Positions 54,873-63,629 of a DNA stretch of 64,000 bases are shown here, in pieces (position 1 is the first letter of the stretch; every line of letters starts with the position of its first letter). The DNA lies in assembly GCF_004340205.1 (NCBI RefSeq), contig NZ_SLWB01000018.1:1-64000 (forward strand). The letters are read 5' to 3'. This DNA comes from Acetobacteroides hydrogenigenes (GTDB taxonomy: Bacteria; Bacteroidota; Bacteroidia; Bacteroidales; ZOR0009). A program made the translations under genes and the position numbers. The notes under the pieces are model-generated. The model searched no databases, was not told the origin of the DNA, and saw only the letters and a list, made by a program, of their open reading frames with translations.

Positions 54873-56195
54873 TTAGTTTTTGGGCCAGTATTTTTCAACT
54901 AACTCTTGCTTAATAGCAACTTCAGTTTGGTTGAAGTACTTAGCAAACAGATTCCACGCTGTGTCAAGCATCTTGGTAGCATCGATATTTACGTCGATTG
55001 CTAGCAGGAACTTAGAGTAGTCGTGGGCAAACTTAAGCGTACGCTCATCGTAGTCGGTAAGATCGAAACCATTCTCCAGCTTCGTTTTTGCGTTAGCCGC
55101 ATCGGCGTAAAGACGAACAGCCGCATTCATAACCTGAGGATGGTCTTCGCGTGTTTTCTTGCCAATTACCAGCTGTTTTAGGCGCGATAGGCTTCGGAAT
55201 GGGTCGATAATAACCTTTCCTGTATCCGAATCGGCACGAAGGAAAAGCTGACCTTCGGTGATATAACCCGTATTGTCTGGAATAGCGTGGGTAATGTCGC
55301 CACCCGAAAGTGTTGTTACCGCAATAATGGTGATGGAACCACCATTGGGAAGCTGAACAGCCTTTTCGTAGATCTTAGCCAAATCGGAGTAGAGCGACCC
55401 TGGCATAGAGTCCTTCGAAGGAATCTGATCCATACGGTTCGAAACGATGGCAAGCGCATCGGCGTAAAGGGTCATGTCAGTAAGCAGCACAAGTACCTTC
55501 TCGCCCTTATCCACTGCAAAGTATTCGGCAGCAGTAAGCGCCATATCCGGAATAAGCAGACGCTCAACAGGAGGTTGCTCGGTTGTATTCACGAAAGAGA
55601 TGATACGATCGAGTGCACCAGCATTATCGAACACATTCTTGAAGAATAGGAAGTCGTCATTTGACAGTCCCATACCTCCTAGAATAATCTTATCGGCCTT
55701 TGCACGAAGCGCAACCATTGCCATTACCTGGTTAAATGGTTGGTCTGGATCGGCAAAGAAAGGAATCTTTTGTCCAGAAACAAGGGTATTATTTAGGTCG
55801 ATACCTGCGATACCGGTTGCAATAAGCTCCGAAGGCTGCTGGCGACGAAATGGATTAACCGAAGGTCCTCCAATCTCACGCTCTTCGCCCTGAACCTCTG
55901 GACCACCATAAATTGGCTTTCCGTAGGCGTTAAAGAAGCGGCCTGCAAGATCGTCGCTTACGGTAAGCTTTGGCGCATGTCCAAAGAAAACAACTTCCGT
56001 ATCGGTTGAAATACCTTCGGTACCGGCAAAAACCTGAAGGGTAACAAGGTTACCGCTAATCTTTACCACCTGAGCCAACTTTTCGCCCACCTGTGCGAGT
56101 TCCTCGTTCATCACGCCATCAGCACGAAGGGTAACGGTTGCTTTGGTGATATTCTCAATCTTTGTATAGATTTTCTTAAAAGCAGTAGTCTCCAT
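54873..56195 (-). CDS. atpB: V-type ATPase subunit B (non-catalytic)
   Basis: A 440-residue subunit with the B-type nucleotide-site remnant and no P-loop lysine. Landmarks are GKPIYGGPEV, SVNPFRRQQPSELIATGIAG, SGQKIPFFADPDQPFNQ and DMTLYADALAIVSNRMDQIP, then SIPDNTGYITEGQLFLR-like sequence. It alternates with subunit A in the catalytic head. The A stop and B start overlap (TAATG), with an AAGGAGGG Shine-Dalgarno before it. Confidence 0.95.
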   Translation of the reverse strand: METTAFKKIYTKIENITKATVTLRADGVMNEELAQVGEKLAQVVKISGNLVTLQVFAGTEGISTDTEVVFFGHAPKLTVSDDLAGRFFNAYGKPIYGGPEVQGEEREIGGPSVNPFRRQQPSELIATGIAGIDLNNTLVSGQKIPFFADPDQPFNQVMAMVALRAKADKIILGGMGLSNDDFLFFKNVFDNAGALDRIISFVNTTEQPPVERLLIPDMALTAAEYFAVDKGEKVLVLLTDMTLYADALAIVSNRMDQIPSKDSMPGSLYSDLAKIYEKAVQLPNGGSITIIAVTTLSGGDITHAIPDNTGYITEGQLFLRADSDTGKVIIDPFRSLSRLKQLVIGKKTREDHPQVMNAAVRLYADAANAKTKLENGFDLTDYDERTLKFAHDYSKFLLAIDVNIDATKMLDTAWNLFAKYFNQTEVAIKQELVEKYWPKN

Positions 56196-57952
56196 TAAGC
56201 AACCCTCCTTTCTGCTAGAATATTGTTAAGCTCGTTCTCGTACTCGTTAAACTTATCACTTTCAAATTCCGAGTAGTTCATTTGCTTAAGAACGTTGATA
56301 ATACGCTTATAGTAGTTACCTACCACATCAAACGATTCGAAGTTGAACTTCGACTTGATGATATGCGAAACTAGGTTTAGCATGTAGTGCTGGCGCACAA
56401 GAGGTGTCGATTGGTCAATCTTATCGAAAGCATCTTGCTGAAGAATTACAAAATCGACGAGCTCCGATTTCCAGAATCGGTCGTGATATTCAACAGGCAC
56501 ACCATCATCACCAAGAATGTTAATTTGTTCGAAGGCCTCACGTCCACGAAGCACAATATTCTTAACCTCTAGTACGGTGCTAACCCAATCTTCCGAAATT
56601 TTCTCCTTTAGATATTCCACAATTTCGGGATACTCCAAGTACTTAGAGTACGATTCAATAGGGTCTACTGCCGGATAGCGCTTCGAGTCGGCACGCTGCT
56701 GAGATAGCGCATAGAAGCATCGAGCCGCCTTTTTGGTAGACTCGGTTACTGGTTCTTTAAGGTTACCACCTGCAGGAGATACCGTTCCGATAAAGGTTAC
56801 CGAACCGGTTTTCCCGTTGTTTAGGTAAACAAAACCAGCGCGAGCGTAGAAGTTAGAGATAATTGCAGGAAGGTCCATTGGGAACGCATCGGCTCCAGGA
56901 AGCTCTTCCAAGCGGTTAGACATCTCGCGTAGCGCCTGAGCCCAACGAGAGGTAGAGTCAGCAAGCAGCAGCACCTTATAGCCCATTGCTCGATAGTACT
57001 CACCAATTGTCATGGCGATGTAAACCGAAGCCTCGCGAGCTGCTACTGGCATGTTCGACGTGTTACAAATAATTGTGGTACGCTCAATAAGCTTTCTACC
57101 TGTACGTGGGTCCTCAAGGTGAGGGAACTCAACGAACATTTCCACTACCTCATTTGCACGCTCACCACAAGCCGCAAATATAATAATATCGGCCTCAGCA
57201 TGTTGCGAAAGAGCATGCTGTAGCACAGTTTTTCCAGCACCAAATGGTCCAGGGATAAAACCAGTACCGCCTTCGGCCATAGGATTTAGAGTATCAATAC
57301 AACGTACTCCGGTTTCCATCACCTTAAATGGACGTGGTTTTTCCTTATAAGCCTTAATGGCAAGCTTAACGGGCCACTTTTGGACCATGGTAACCACTTT
57401 GTCTTCCCCATTCTCGTCGGTAAGCACGGCAATCTGATCGTTAATGCGATACTGACCTGCAGTAGCCAACGATTTAACCGTATACTTTCCTTCGAATTTA
57501 AAGGGGACCATAATTTTGTGGTTCACCCAGTTCTCTTGTACCTCTCCAAGCCAATCGCCAGCTTCAACCTCCTCGCCAATTGCTGCGGTAGGAGTGAATT
57601 CCCAAAGCTTATCCTCGTTAAGAGGCTTGGTGTAAATTCCGCGCTTAAGAAAAACGCCGTCAAGTTCTTCTAGGTCGTTCTGCAAACCATCGTAGTTGCG
57701 CTGCAGAAGACCTGGTCCGAGAGTTGCCTCGAGCATATGCCCCATAAACTCCACCTCGTTACCCACCTTAAGACCACGGGTACTTTCGAACACCTGAACA
57801 AAAGCCTTATCGCCGTTGATTTTAATTACCTCCGACATAAGAGCTACATCGCCAAGCTTAATAAACCCGATCTCGTTTTGGGCAACAGGACCATCAACTT
57901 GAACAATTACAAGGTTTGAAATAATTCCTGTAACTCTTCCTTTAGTTCTCAT
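56195..57952 (-). CDS. atpA: V-type ATPase catalytic subunit A
   Basis: A 585-residue catalytic subunit with the P-loop GPFGAGKTVLQ near residue 235. FAACGERANEVVEMFVEFPHL, SNMPVAAREASVYIAMTIGEYY and ADSTSRWAQALREMSNRLEELP are A-subunit signatures, and the non-homologous insert lies after residue 115. It hydrolyses or makes ATP coupled to ion flow through K and I. Order in the operon is E, DUF2764, A, B, D, I, K, normal for Bacteroidota. Confidence 0.97.
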   Translation of the reverse strand: MRTKGRVTGIISNLVIVQVDGPVAQNEIGFIKLGDVALMSEVIKINGDKAFVQVFESTRGLKVGNEVEFMGHMLEATLGPGLLQRNYDGLQNDLEELDGVFLKRGIYTKPLNEDKLWEFTPTAAIGEEVEAGDWLGEVQENWVNHKIMVPFKFEGKYTVKSLATAGQYRINDQIAVLTDENGEDKVVTMVQKWPVKLAIKAYKEKPRPFKVMETGVRCIDTLNPMAEGGTGFIPGPFGAGKTVLQHALSQHAEADIIIFAACGERANEVVEMFVEFPHLEDPRTGRKLIERTTIICNTSNMPVAAREASVYIAMTIGEYYRAMGYKVLLLADSTSRWAQALREMSNRLEELPGADAFPMDLPAIISNFYARAGFVYLNNGKTGSVTFIGTVSPAGGNLKEPVTESTKKAARCFYALSQQRADSKRYPAVDPIESYSKYLEYPEIVEYLKEKISEDWVSTVLEVKNIVLRGREAFEQINILGDDGVPVEYHDRFWKSELVDFVILQQDAFDKIDQSTPLVRQHYMLNLVSHIIKSKFNFESFDVVGNYYKRIINVLKQMNYSEFESDKFNEYENELNNILAERRVA

Positions 57953-57976
57953 ATTTGGTTCTTTATCCTATTTCAC

Positions 57977-58831
57977 TTACTGTTCTTCGAAGGCAGCATT
58001 CAGATCGAATGTTCCTTTGAGCTCGTTGAAGTACTTCTTTAGAAGCGCATCTCCTAACACAGGGTCAAACTTCACCCATCTGTCAATAATTTCAGCCTTA
58101 AGCAAATACCCCATAACCTTATCAATATTGAAGTAGTTAAAGATGTTTGCTTCATCAATGAAATCCCAGCGAAGCATATCGATTTTCTTCTCGCGCTCGA
58201 AGAGATTGGAGATCTCGAGAATTGGCATCAGCTTATCCATAAGAGGGAGCTCGCCTCGCATGCCAAAATCAAGAGCCTGGCTATGCGAAAGCGCTACGTT
58301 GATGGAATCGTTGCCCACTAGGATTGGAGCCACTTCCTTACCTAACTTTCGTGCATTGGTTGCGGCGAGTATATTGCGCAGCTGCCTATCAAAGCAGAAC
58401 CACTTTTGCAGAAACTCGTTGTTATAGCTAGCCACATAATCGTAGAAACGATTATAAAGGCCAACTTCAACCGATTTCTGGAGCTCTTCTTCGTCTTCGT
58501 TTGCCAATACCTCTTCATCCCTCTCTGTGTAGAGTTCGGTAAAGAAATCGGCGATATACGAAGGGAATTGCTTAAGATTTGACTTTACATCATCGTAAAC
58601 ATCCCTAGGAACAAGACCTCGTTCCGAAAAGGTGTTACGATTATTGATGAAGGACAACACATTATCGTTGTCGTAATGCAGGGAAAGCGTATCTATCAGT
58701 TCTAGGTCATTGCCTTCCAAATTCTGCTTTAACCAATCCCTAATGCTTACGAAGTCGAGTTTTCTGTTATCTGCTTCAAAAAACAACTCCGGCAATCCGG
58801 CAACCAAATAGTAGTATTGGTTTTGGATCAT
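57977..58831 (-). CDS. DUF2764-family V-ATPase operon protein (candidate C-like subunit)
   Basis: A 284-residue protein between subunits E and A, opening QNQYYYLVAGLPELFFEADN. It is largely helical, with LRWDFIDEANIFNYFNIDKV and DRQLRNILAATNARKLGK. The latter resembles helices of the C (AC39/Vma6-like) subunit, which is otherwise absent from this operon. The DUF2764 assignment is from its known position in Bacteroidota V-ATPase operons. A role joining stalk and membrane parts, in place of subunit C, is plausible but unproven. Confidence 0.82.
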   Translation of the reverse strand: MIQNQYYYLVAGLPELFFEADNRKLDFVSIRDWLKQNLEGNDLELIDTLSLHYDNDNVLSFINNRNTFSERGLVPRDVYDDVKSNLKQFPSYIADFFTELYTERDEEVLANEDEEELQKSVEVGLYNRFYDYVASYNNEFLQKWFCFDRQLRNILAATNARKLGKEVAPILVGNDSINVALSHSQALDFGMRGELPLMDKLMPILEISNLFEREKKIDMLRWDFIDEANIFNYFNIDKVMGYLLKAEIIDRWVKFDPVLGDALLKKYFNELKGTFDLNAAFEEQ

Positions 58832-58837
58832 AGCACC

Positions 58838-59455
58838 TTATTTACCTCCGAAGAGAAGTTCTACAAGACGTGGGCGAAGGAATGACTTAAATAGGTTGTC
58901 GAAATCCTGCTCGGTAAAGCTAATCTGGTACCCACCATCCTTAGGCGCAATCTTAAAGCCAGATTTAACCGTCTTGCTAAACTGAACGTCAAGGTATACA
59001 CTTAGAGCTTCGCCAGCCTTACTAAAGAAGTAATCCTGAAGCTGTTCTTGCTTATCTTTTGGTAGCAAAACAGTTAATACATTTTCCTCTTCGCTAGAAG
59101 GATTGAATCGAGCCACAGCCTCCTTAACAATTGCCTGAATAAAGTCAGGACTTGCAAAAGCAGCGTTAACCGATGGTGTAATTGCCTTTGCAGCGATAGT
59201 TTCTTCTACCTGTTGCTTAACCGAATTAACGGTTTGACGTGCGGCCATCTTAAGTTCAGCCTCTGTGTTTTTTGCAATTTCTGCAGAAGAATGCTTGGCA
59301 TTCGAAATTATTAGATCAGCCTCTTTCTGGGCTTGCTGAATAATCTGTTGAGCTTCGGCCTTAGCTTTCGCTAAAACTTGCTCAGCCTCTGCAGTCCCTT
59401 TGCTTAAGCCTTCTTTATAGAGCTTATCTGTTAGCTCTTGAAGCTTATTTTGCAT
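58838..59455 (-). CDS. atpE: V-type ATPase subunit E (peripheral stalk)
   Basis: A 205-residue protein with a long N-terminal charged helix (LAKAKAEAQQIIQQAQKEAD) followed by a globular C-terminal domain (ENVLTVLLPKDKQEQLQDYF, IAPKDGGYQISFTEQDFD). This is the E-type peripheral stalk layout. The ATG at 59455 is preferred over one ten codons upstream because GGAGG lies eight bases before it. It is the first gene of the operon; a TATTTTTG box at 59564-59571 (minus strand) may be its promoter. Confidence 0.9.
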   Translation of the reverse strand: MQNKLQELTDKLYKEGLSKGTAEAEQVLAKAKAEAQQIIQQAQKEADLIISNAKHSSAEIAKNTEAELKMAARQTVNSVKQQVEETIAAKAITPSVNAAFASPDFIQAIVKEAVARFNPSSEEENVLTVLLPKDKQEQLQDYFFSKAGEALSVYLDVQFSKTVKSGFKIAPKDGGYQISFTEQDFDNLFKSFLRPRLVELLFGGK

Positions 59456-59691
59456 ATTAAACCTCCATTTCTTCCCGAAGGACACTTATTTTGTTAAACT
59501 TCTATCTTCAATTTAAAAGAACGGACCTTTCTCAGTAAAGAAAATTAGCATTTACCAGGTAGCCAAAAATACTATTTTACCAATCAATCCATCCGATTAC
59601 ATTGTTAAATATGCTTCAATCTCAGTGCGATTGCTTCAAATTATGCTCACTTATCCTATCTAAAGGTATAAGCGATACATCGAAGATGTGG

Positions 59692-60282
59692 CTATTTATA
59701 GCCTCTCTTCCAGAAACTTTCTATTAGGGCATTACGTGTTCTTGAATTTCGAGGAAAAACGCCTTTATTTACCTTCTTAACTTCCTCTATAGAATAAAAG
59801 GCGTTTGGGTTAAACTGCTTGATAATATCTTCTACTTTCCCCAAATCTTTCCTATTTACAATGGTGTAAATTAAATCAACCTTGCCCTGTGCCCCATCTG
59901 CATGCACCGTAGTAGATCCAAAATTTTCCTTGTTTAGTGCCTTAACAAGTTGCTCTGCATTTTCAGAAATCATAATTCTAAGAATCAAGGTTCCCATTGC
60001 AAGTCGTTCTTCCAGAATCATGCCTACATAGTTACCTGTAGCAAATCCTGCCGCATACGCAAAATAGCAAACCCAGTTATTAAGGTTTGCCATAATTTGG
60101 CTGATGGCCAATATCCAAATAAACACTTCTATAAAGCCTAGAATTGGCGCTATGCTCTTTATACCCTTGGAAACCAGAATAATTCGAATTGTACCAAAAG
60201 TCACATCGCATATTCGAGCACAAAATATCAGAATAGGCAGAACCAGATAGGTAAAGTATGGGCTGTTTAGCAAGAATTCCAT
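59692..60282 (-). CDS. DUF5698/DUF2179 membrane protein (UPF0316)
   Basis: A 196-residue protein. Three N-terminal helices (YLVLPILIFCARICDVTFGT, ILGFIEVFIWILAISQIM, YFAYAAGFATGNYVGM) form the DUF5698 part. The C-terminal cytoplasmic domain (STTVHADGAQGKVDLIYTIV, DIIKQFNPNAFYSIEEVKKV) is DUF2179-like, a small sensor fold. The R-T-I-R-I segment (VTFGTIRIILVSKG) is characteristic of UPF0316. Function is unknown. It stands alone between the V-ATPase operon and the peroxidase gene. Confidence 0.85.
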   Translation of the reverse strand: MEFLLNSPYFTYLVLPILIFCARICDVTFGTIRIILVSKGIKSIAPILGFIEVFIWILAISQIMANLNNWVCYFAYAAGFATGNYVGMILEERLAMGTLILRIMISENAEQLVKALNKENFGSTTVHADGAQGKVDLIYTIVNRKDLGKVEDIIKQFNPNAFYSIEEVKKVNKGVFPRNSRTRNALIESFWKRGYK

Positions 60283-60362
60283 ATCTCAAACATTGGTACA
60301 TTTACCGAAATGTAGGCAAATAAATTGAGAGTTAAAATTATTGAGATACCTTTTTCCTGCTT

Positions 60363-60393
60363 ATAAAAAGAAGAGAGCTGTTAACCAGCTCTC
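60363..60393 (-). terminator. Intrinsic terminator after the peroxidase gene
   Basis: GAGAGCTG and CAGCTCTC pair around five bases; on the minus strand TTCTTTTTAT follows, just beyond the stop. Confidence 0.75.
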
Positions 60394-60395
60394 AT

Positions 60396-60935
60396 TTATT
60401 GATTGTTAATCCATTTTATAATCTTTTCGCTATTGGGCTTTTCGCTAGGCGCTGCAAATCCTACAAGTTTCCCATTTTCATCAACCATAAACTTTTGAAA
60501 GTTCCACTTTACCTTAGCATCAAGTACTCCATTTTGCTCCTTTTCAGTAAGCCACCTGTATAGTGGGTGAATATCATCCCCCTTTACCGATATTTTAGCC
60601 ATCATAGGAAAAGTAACGTCGTACTTTGATGTGCAAAATTGTTTTATCTCCTCATTAGTACCGGGTTCTTGTCCCAAAAAATTGTTTGCAGGGAAACCGA
60701 TCACCACAAAATTCTGATCTTTATACTTCTGGTAGAGCTCTTCGAGATCTTCATACTGAGGGGTTAAACCACATTTTGAGGCAACATTTACAACCAGCAC
60801 CTTCTTTCCTTTAAAAGAAGTGAGACTAATCTCCTCTCCATCAATGGTAAGTACCTTAAAGTCGTAAAACGTTTTTGTCTGTGCCGTTACTATAAATGGC
60901 AACAAAAACAATCCAAACACGAGCAATTTCTTCAT
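60396..60935 (-). CDS. Exported glutathione-peroxidase-family thiol peroxidase
   Basis: A 179-residue peroxidase with a signal peptide (LLVFGLFLLPFIVTAQ). The active site is NVASKCGLTPQY with cysteine (C55) in place of selenocysteine. FPANNFLGQEPGTNEE supplies the glutamine and KVKWNFQKFMVD the Trp-Asn pair. A second cysteine in EIKQFCTSKYD could be the resolving residue used with thioredoxin. It reduces peroxides, probably in the periplasm. The ATG at 60935 was chosen because the signal peptide starts there. It lies near the Bat operon, also linked to oxidative tolerance. Confidence 0.9.
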   Translation of the reverse strand: MKKLLVFGLFLLPFIVTAQTKTFYDFKVLTIDGEEISLTSFKGKKVLVVNVASKCGLTPQYEDLEELYQKYKDQNFVVIGFPANNFLGQEPGTNEEIKQFCTSKYDVTFPMMAKISVKGDDIHPLYRWLTEKEQNGVLDAKVKWNFQKFMVDENGKLVGFAAPSEKPNSEKIIKWINNQ

Positions 60936-61039
60936 GACACTATTTTTTGTGTACAAACACAGCATTAACGGATTTGTTTATAAAAGATAGAGGGAAGCAA
61001 CCGCAGTTACCTCCCTCCTTTTTATGCATCGTTTTAGTT

Positions 61040-61802
61040 TTAGATCACCTCAAAAGTGTTGGCCTCTACCCAACCTGTATTTCCATCTGCAATTTTTATT
61101 TCGCGCCAACCGGGTACTGGTGGCGTTTCGGTAAACGTAACCTTAATACCCTCGTGTACAATGAATAAATCTTTCCCATTCTGATCAGGAGAACTTCGAA
61201 CAACAACCACTGGCGACAATACAATGGCATCAGCAGGATGCTTTACCTGCTTTGTCTTTACTTGCGCTGTCCATACTGCAAAAAAGAAAATGCAAAGAAA
61301 TAGTGCCGAAGATCCGAAGGTTATCTTTAACTAAAAGAGTCCCTGTAAAATAGTAGCAAATGAATAAAACACCAGCAAGCACAAAAGAGATCAGGCTTAG
61401 CCATGCCCAGCCATTTGCACCTAAAAGATTACGAATGCCGTTAAACCAGTTTACCAAAAAGAAGGTAGGAATAGAATCAACGTTATCCCTAATCTGGAGT
61501 CGTGCCAGCTTTAAGTTGTGATTTATATCTCCATCGGAGGGATTTAGCTTATAGGCTCGTTCGTAGTTAAGAATGGCCTTTGCATACATTTTCTGCTTAT
61601 AGTATGCATTGCCCGCATTGTAGTACAGCTTACTCGACGAGTATCCTCCATCAATAACCTTTTGGTATTGAGCGGCAGCAGCCTTAAAATTACCTTCGGC
61701 ATATAGCTTATTGCCTTGCTCAAATGCTTCTTCAAGATTTTGAGCGTTTGCTAAGCCTAAAAGACCAAACAACGCAACAACTATGGTAAATATCTTTTTC
61801 AT
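61040..61802 (-). pseudogene. batE: BatE: TPR, membrane and SH3 protein, frameshifted
   Basis: The first frame (from 61802) gives a signal peptide ending GLANAQ, three TPR units (AFEQGNKLYAEGNFKAAAAQ, LYYNAGNAYYKQKMYAKAIL), and a helix (WLSLISFVLAGVLFICYYF). It then ends in unrelated sequence at 61230. A second frame, one base over, carries on with SALFLCIFFFAVWTAQVKTK and an SH3-like tail (VVRSSPDQNGKDLFIVHEG, GNTGWVEANTFEVI) to a TAA at 61040. The switch lies between about 61310 and 61335. This is the normal BatE layout split by a one-base shift, either a real mutation or a sequencing error. It ends the batC-batD-batE run. Confidence 0.85.
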
Positions 61803-61803
61803 G

Positions 61804-63609
61804 CTACTTCTTCAATTGTTCAAGTTTGCTAATAATTTCAACTGCATGGTTAAATCGGTCCGACTTCTCTTCACCCTGACCACCTGGTGCATAACGAGCA
61901 AATTCGCACTCTTCTATAATTTGGGTAAGGGTTTTAATGGTTTCTCCATCGGCACCTTTAGAAACCAACAGCTGTGCTGCACGTTCTTTTGAAAGATCGG
62001 AAACCGGAATTGCCAGCTTATCGCTAAGATATCCCCAAAGTGCTTTTAGCATTTCCTCGTAAAAACCATGAGTATCACCCGATTTTATCAGCACCTCTGC
62101 CTTTTTGAGCCTTTGGTAGGCTACTTTATTAGCGCGCTTATTCTTTATGAAAGCCACATCTGCATTTTCGCGTTCTCGTTTAGCCAAAAACATAAACGAA
62201 GCAACAATAGCGACAAATGCCAATAGAAGCACTAACCAGTAAGTTGCTGTATTAAAGAAGTAGTCGCCCTTAGGAGTTAAGATTGTAGAGCCAACCTTAA
62301 TGTACTTTATATCCTGTCCTAATAGTTTAATACTCTCCTTATCGGCACCGCCTTGTAAGCCATTACGTGCCCCTCCTGTTGGATCGGGAGCAACGTCAAT
62401 AGTCTGGCTCTGTGTCTTTACTGTTTTGTATCTGTTTGTTTTTGTGTCAAAATACGAGAATTCTAAAGCAGGAATTGTGTACTTGCCTTGGCTTCTAGGA
62501 ATAAACGAATACTCGAAGACTTTAACCCCATACGATCCAGCCGCAGTTGTTTTTACGTTATCGCTAACCTTTGGATCAAAAGTATCAAAATCGGCAGGGA
62601 AGTTAACCTTGAGTGCTTCAACCAGTTTCACATTGCCAGAACCCGAAACCTTTACCACCAAATTGACCGCATCATTTGCCCTTACCTTATTTTTAGAGAG
62701 AGAAGCTGTAACCGTAAACGAACCAACGGCACCATTAAACGAAGAAGGTGCACCAGTTGGAAGTTCTTTTACATTAATGGAAATAGGTGCACTAGCCAGT
62801 CTTTTGCGTGCACGTGTTCCTCCACCTCCAAAGAAAGCATCAAAAGCACTTTGAGGAGCAGTGTGCTCTACTATTGATGCGGTAAGCTCGAATGGATCAA
62901 CAACTAACTTACCAACCTGCTGAGGAAATAGCACGTAGCGACGTATTACAGCAGCATCGTAAACCTTGTTGTTATACTTTTCTCGAACAAAATTTAGACG
63001 AAGGTCGTTATCCTCCACTACCTGGTTCCAGAATCCATTAAATGATGGGAATTTTGGTTCGCCAAGACCTTCCAAATCGGCCCTAGTGTACAACTTTAGC
63101 GTTGCAATTAGGTACTCACCTCGGTACAAAGATGATTTGTTTACCTCCATTCTAAGAAATACCGAACCATTGCTAGCCCCCTTTGGTGCACGTACACTAC
63201 CTGCTGATCCACGGCTAGATGCCGATGCGTCTCCTTTCACAACCTCAATAACTAAGCTATTCGAGGTATAGGTTCTGCCATTAATTTTTACAACAGCAGC
63301 AGGAATTGAGAATTTACCTTCTCGGGTTGCCTCTAGTATATAGGTATACGAGATCGAATTTTTTGAGGAAACTTGCCCATTAACTATAGTAGTACTCTGA
63401 AACTGCGACATATTAGGTCCTGCCAAAACCTCAAAGTTTTTAATGTCGGGATTGTAAAAATCGTCGGGCATTACGTTCACATCAAACTTGAGCTGAAATT
63501 GTTCGCCAACAGCAACCACACGAGGTGCACGCGCCACGAAGGTAACATTATCAGCCAAAGCACCTAACGCAACTGTAAGTAAAGCAACTATCGCTAATAT
63601 TCGTTTCAT
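61804..63609 (-). CDS. batD: BatD, aerotolerance-operon membrane protein
   Basis: A 601-residue protein. A signal peptide (1-19, ALGALA) precedes Ig-like beta domains (VTFVARAPRVVAVGEQFQLK, GSVFLRMEVNKSSLYRGEYL, GSFTVTASLSKNKVRANDAV). A single helix follows near 470 (YWLVLLLAFVAIVASFMFLA), then a cytoplasmic helical tail (MLKALWGYLSDKLAIPVSDL). This is the BatD pattern. Bat proteins are linked to oxygen tolerance in Bacteroides fragilis and occur with MoxR ATPases and VWA proteins. One base separates it from batE; batC lies upstream. Confidence 0.92.
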   Translation of the reverse strand: MKRILAIVALLTVALGALADNVTFVARAPRVVAVGEQFQLKFDVNVMPDDFYNPDIKNFEVLAGPNMSQFQSTTIVNGQVSSKNSISYTYILEATREGKFSIPAAVVKINGRTYTSNSLVIEVVKGDASASSRGSAGSVRAPKGASNGSVFLRMEVNKSSLYRGEYLIATLKLYTRADLEGLGEPKFPSFNGFWNQVVEDNDLRLNFVREKYNNKVYDAAVIRRYVLFPQQVGKLVVDPFELTASIVEHTAPQSAFDAFFGGGGTRARKRLASAPISINVKELPTGAPSSFNGAVGSFTVTASLSKNKVRANDAVNLVVKVSGSGNVKLVEALKVNFPADFDTFDPKVSDNVKTTAAGSYGVKVFEYSFIPRSQGKYTIPALEFSYFDTKTNRYKTVKTQSQTIDVAPDPTGGARNGLQGGADKESIKLLGQDIKYIKVGSTILTPKGDYFFNTATYWLVLLLAFVAIVASFMFLAKRERENADVAFIKNKRANKVAYQRLKKAEVLIKSGDTHGFYEEMLKALWGYLSDKLAIPVSDLSKERAAQLLVSKGADGETIKTLTQIIEECEFARYAPGGQGEEKSDRFNHAVEIISKLEQLKK

Positions 63610-63629
63610 ATCGTTATGTAATTACTACA

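Noticed and set aside
60396-60935. Selenoprotein form of glutathione peroxidase
   Set aside because: The active-site codon encodes cysteine, and there is no in-frame TGA at that place.
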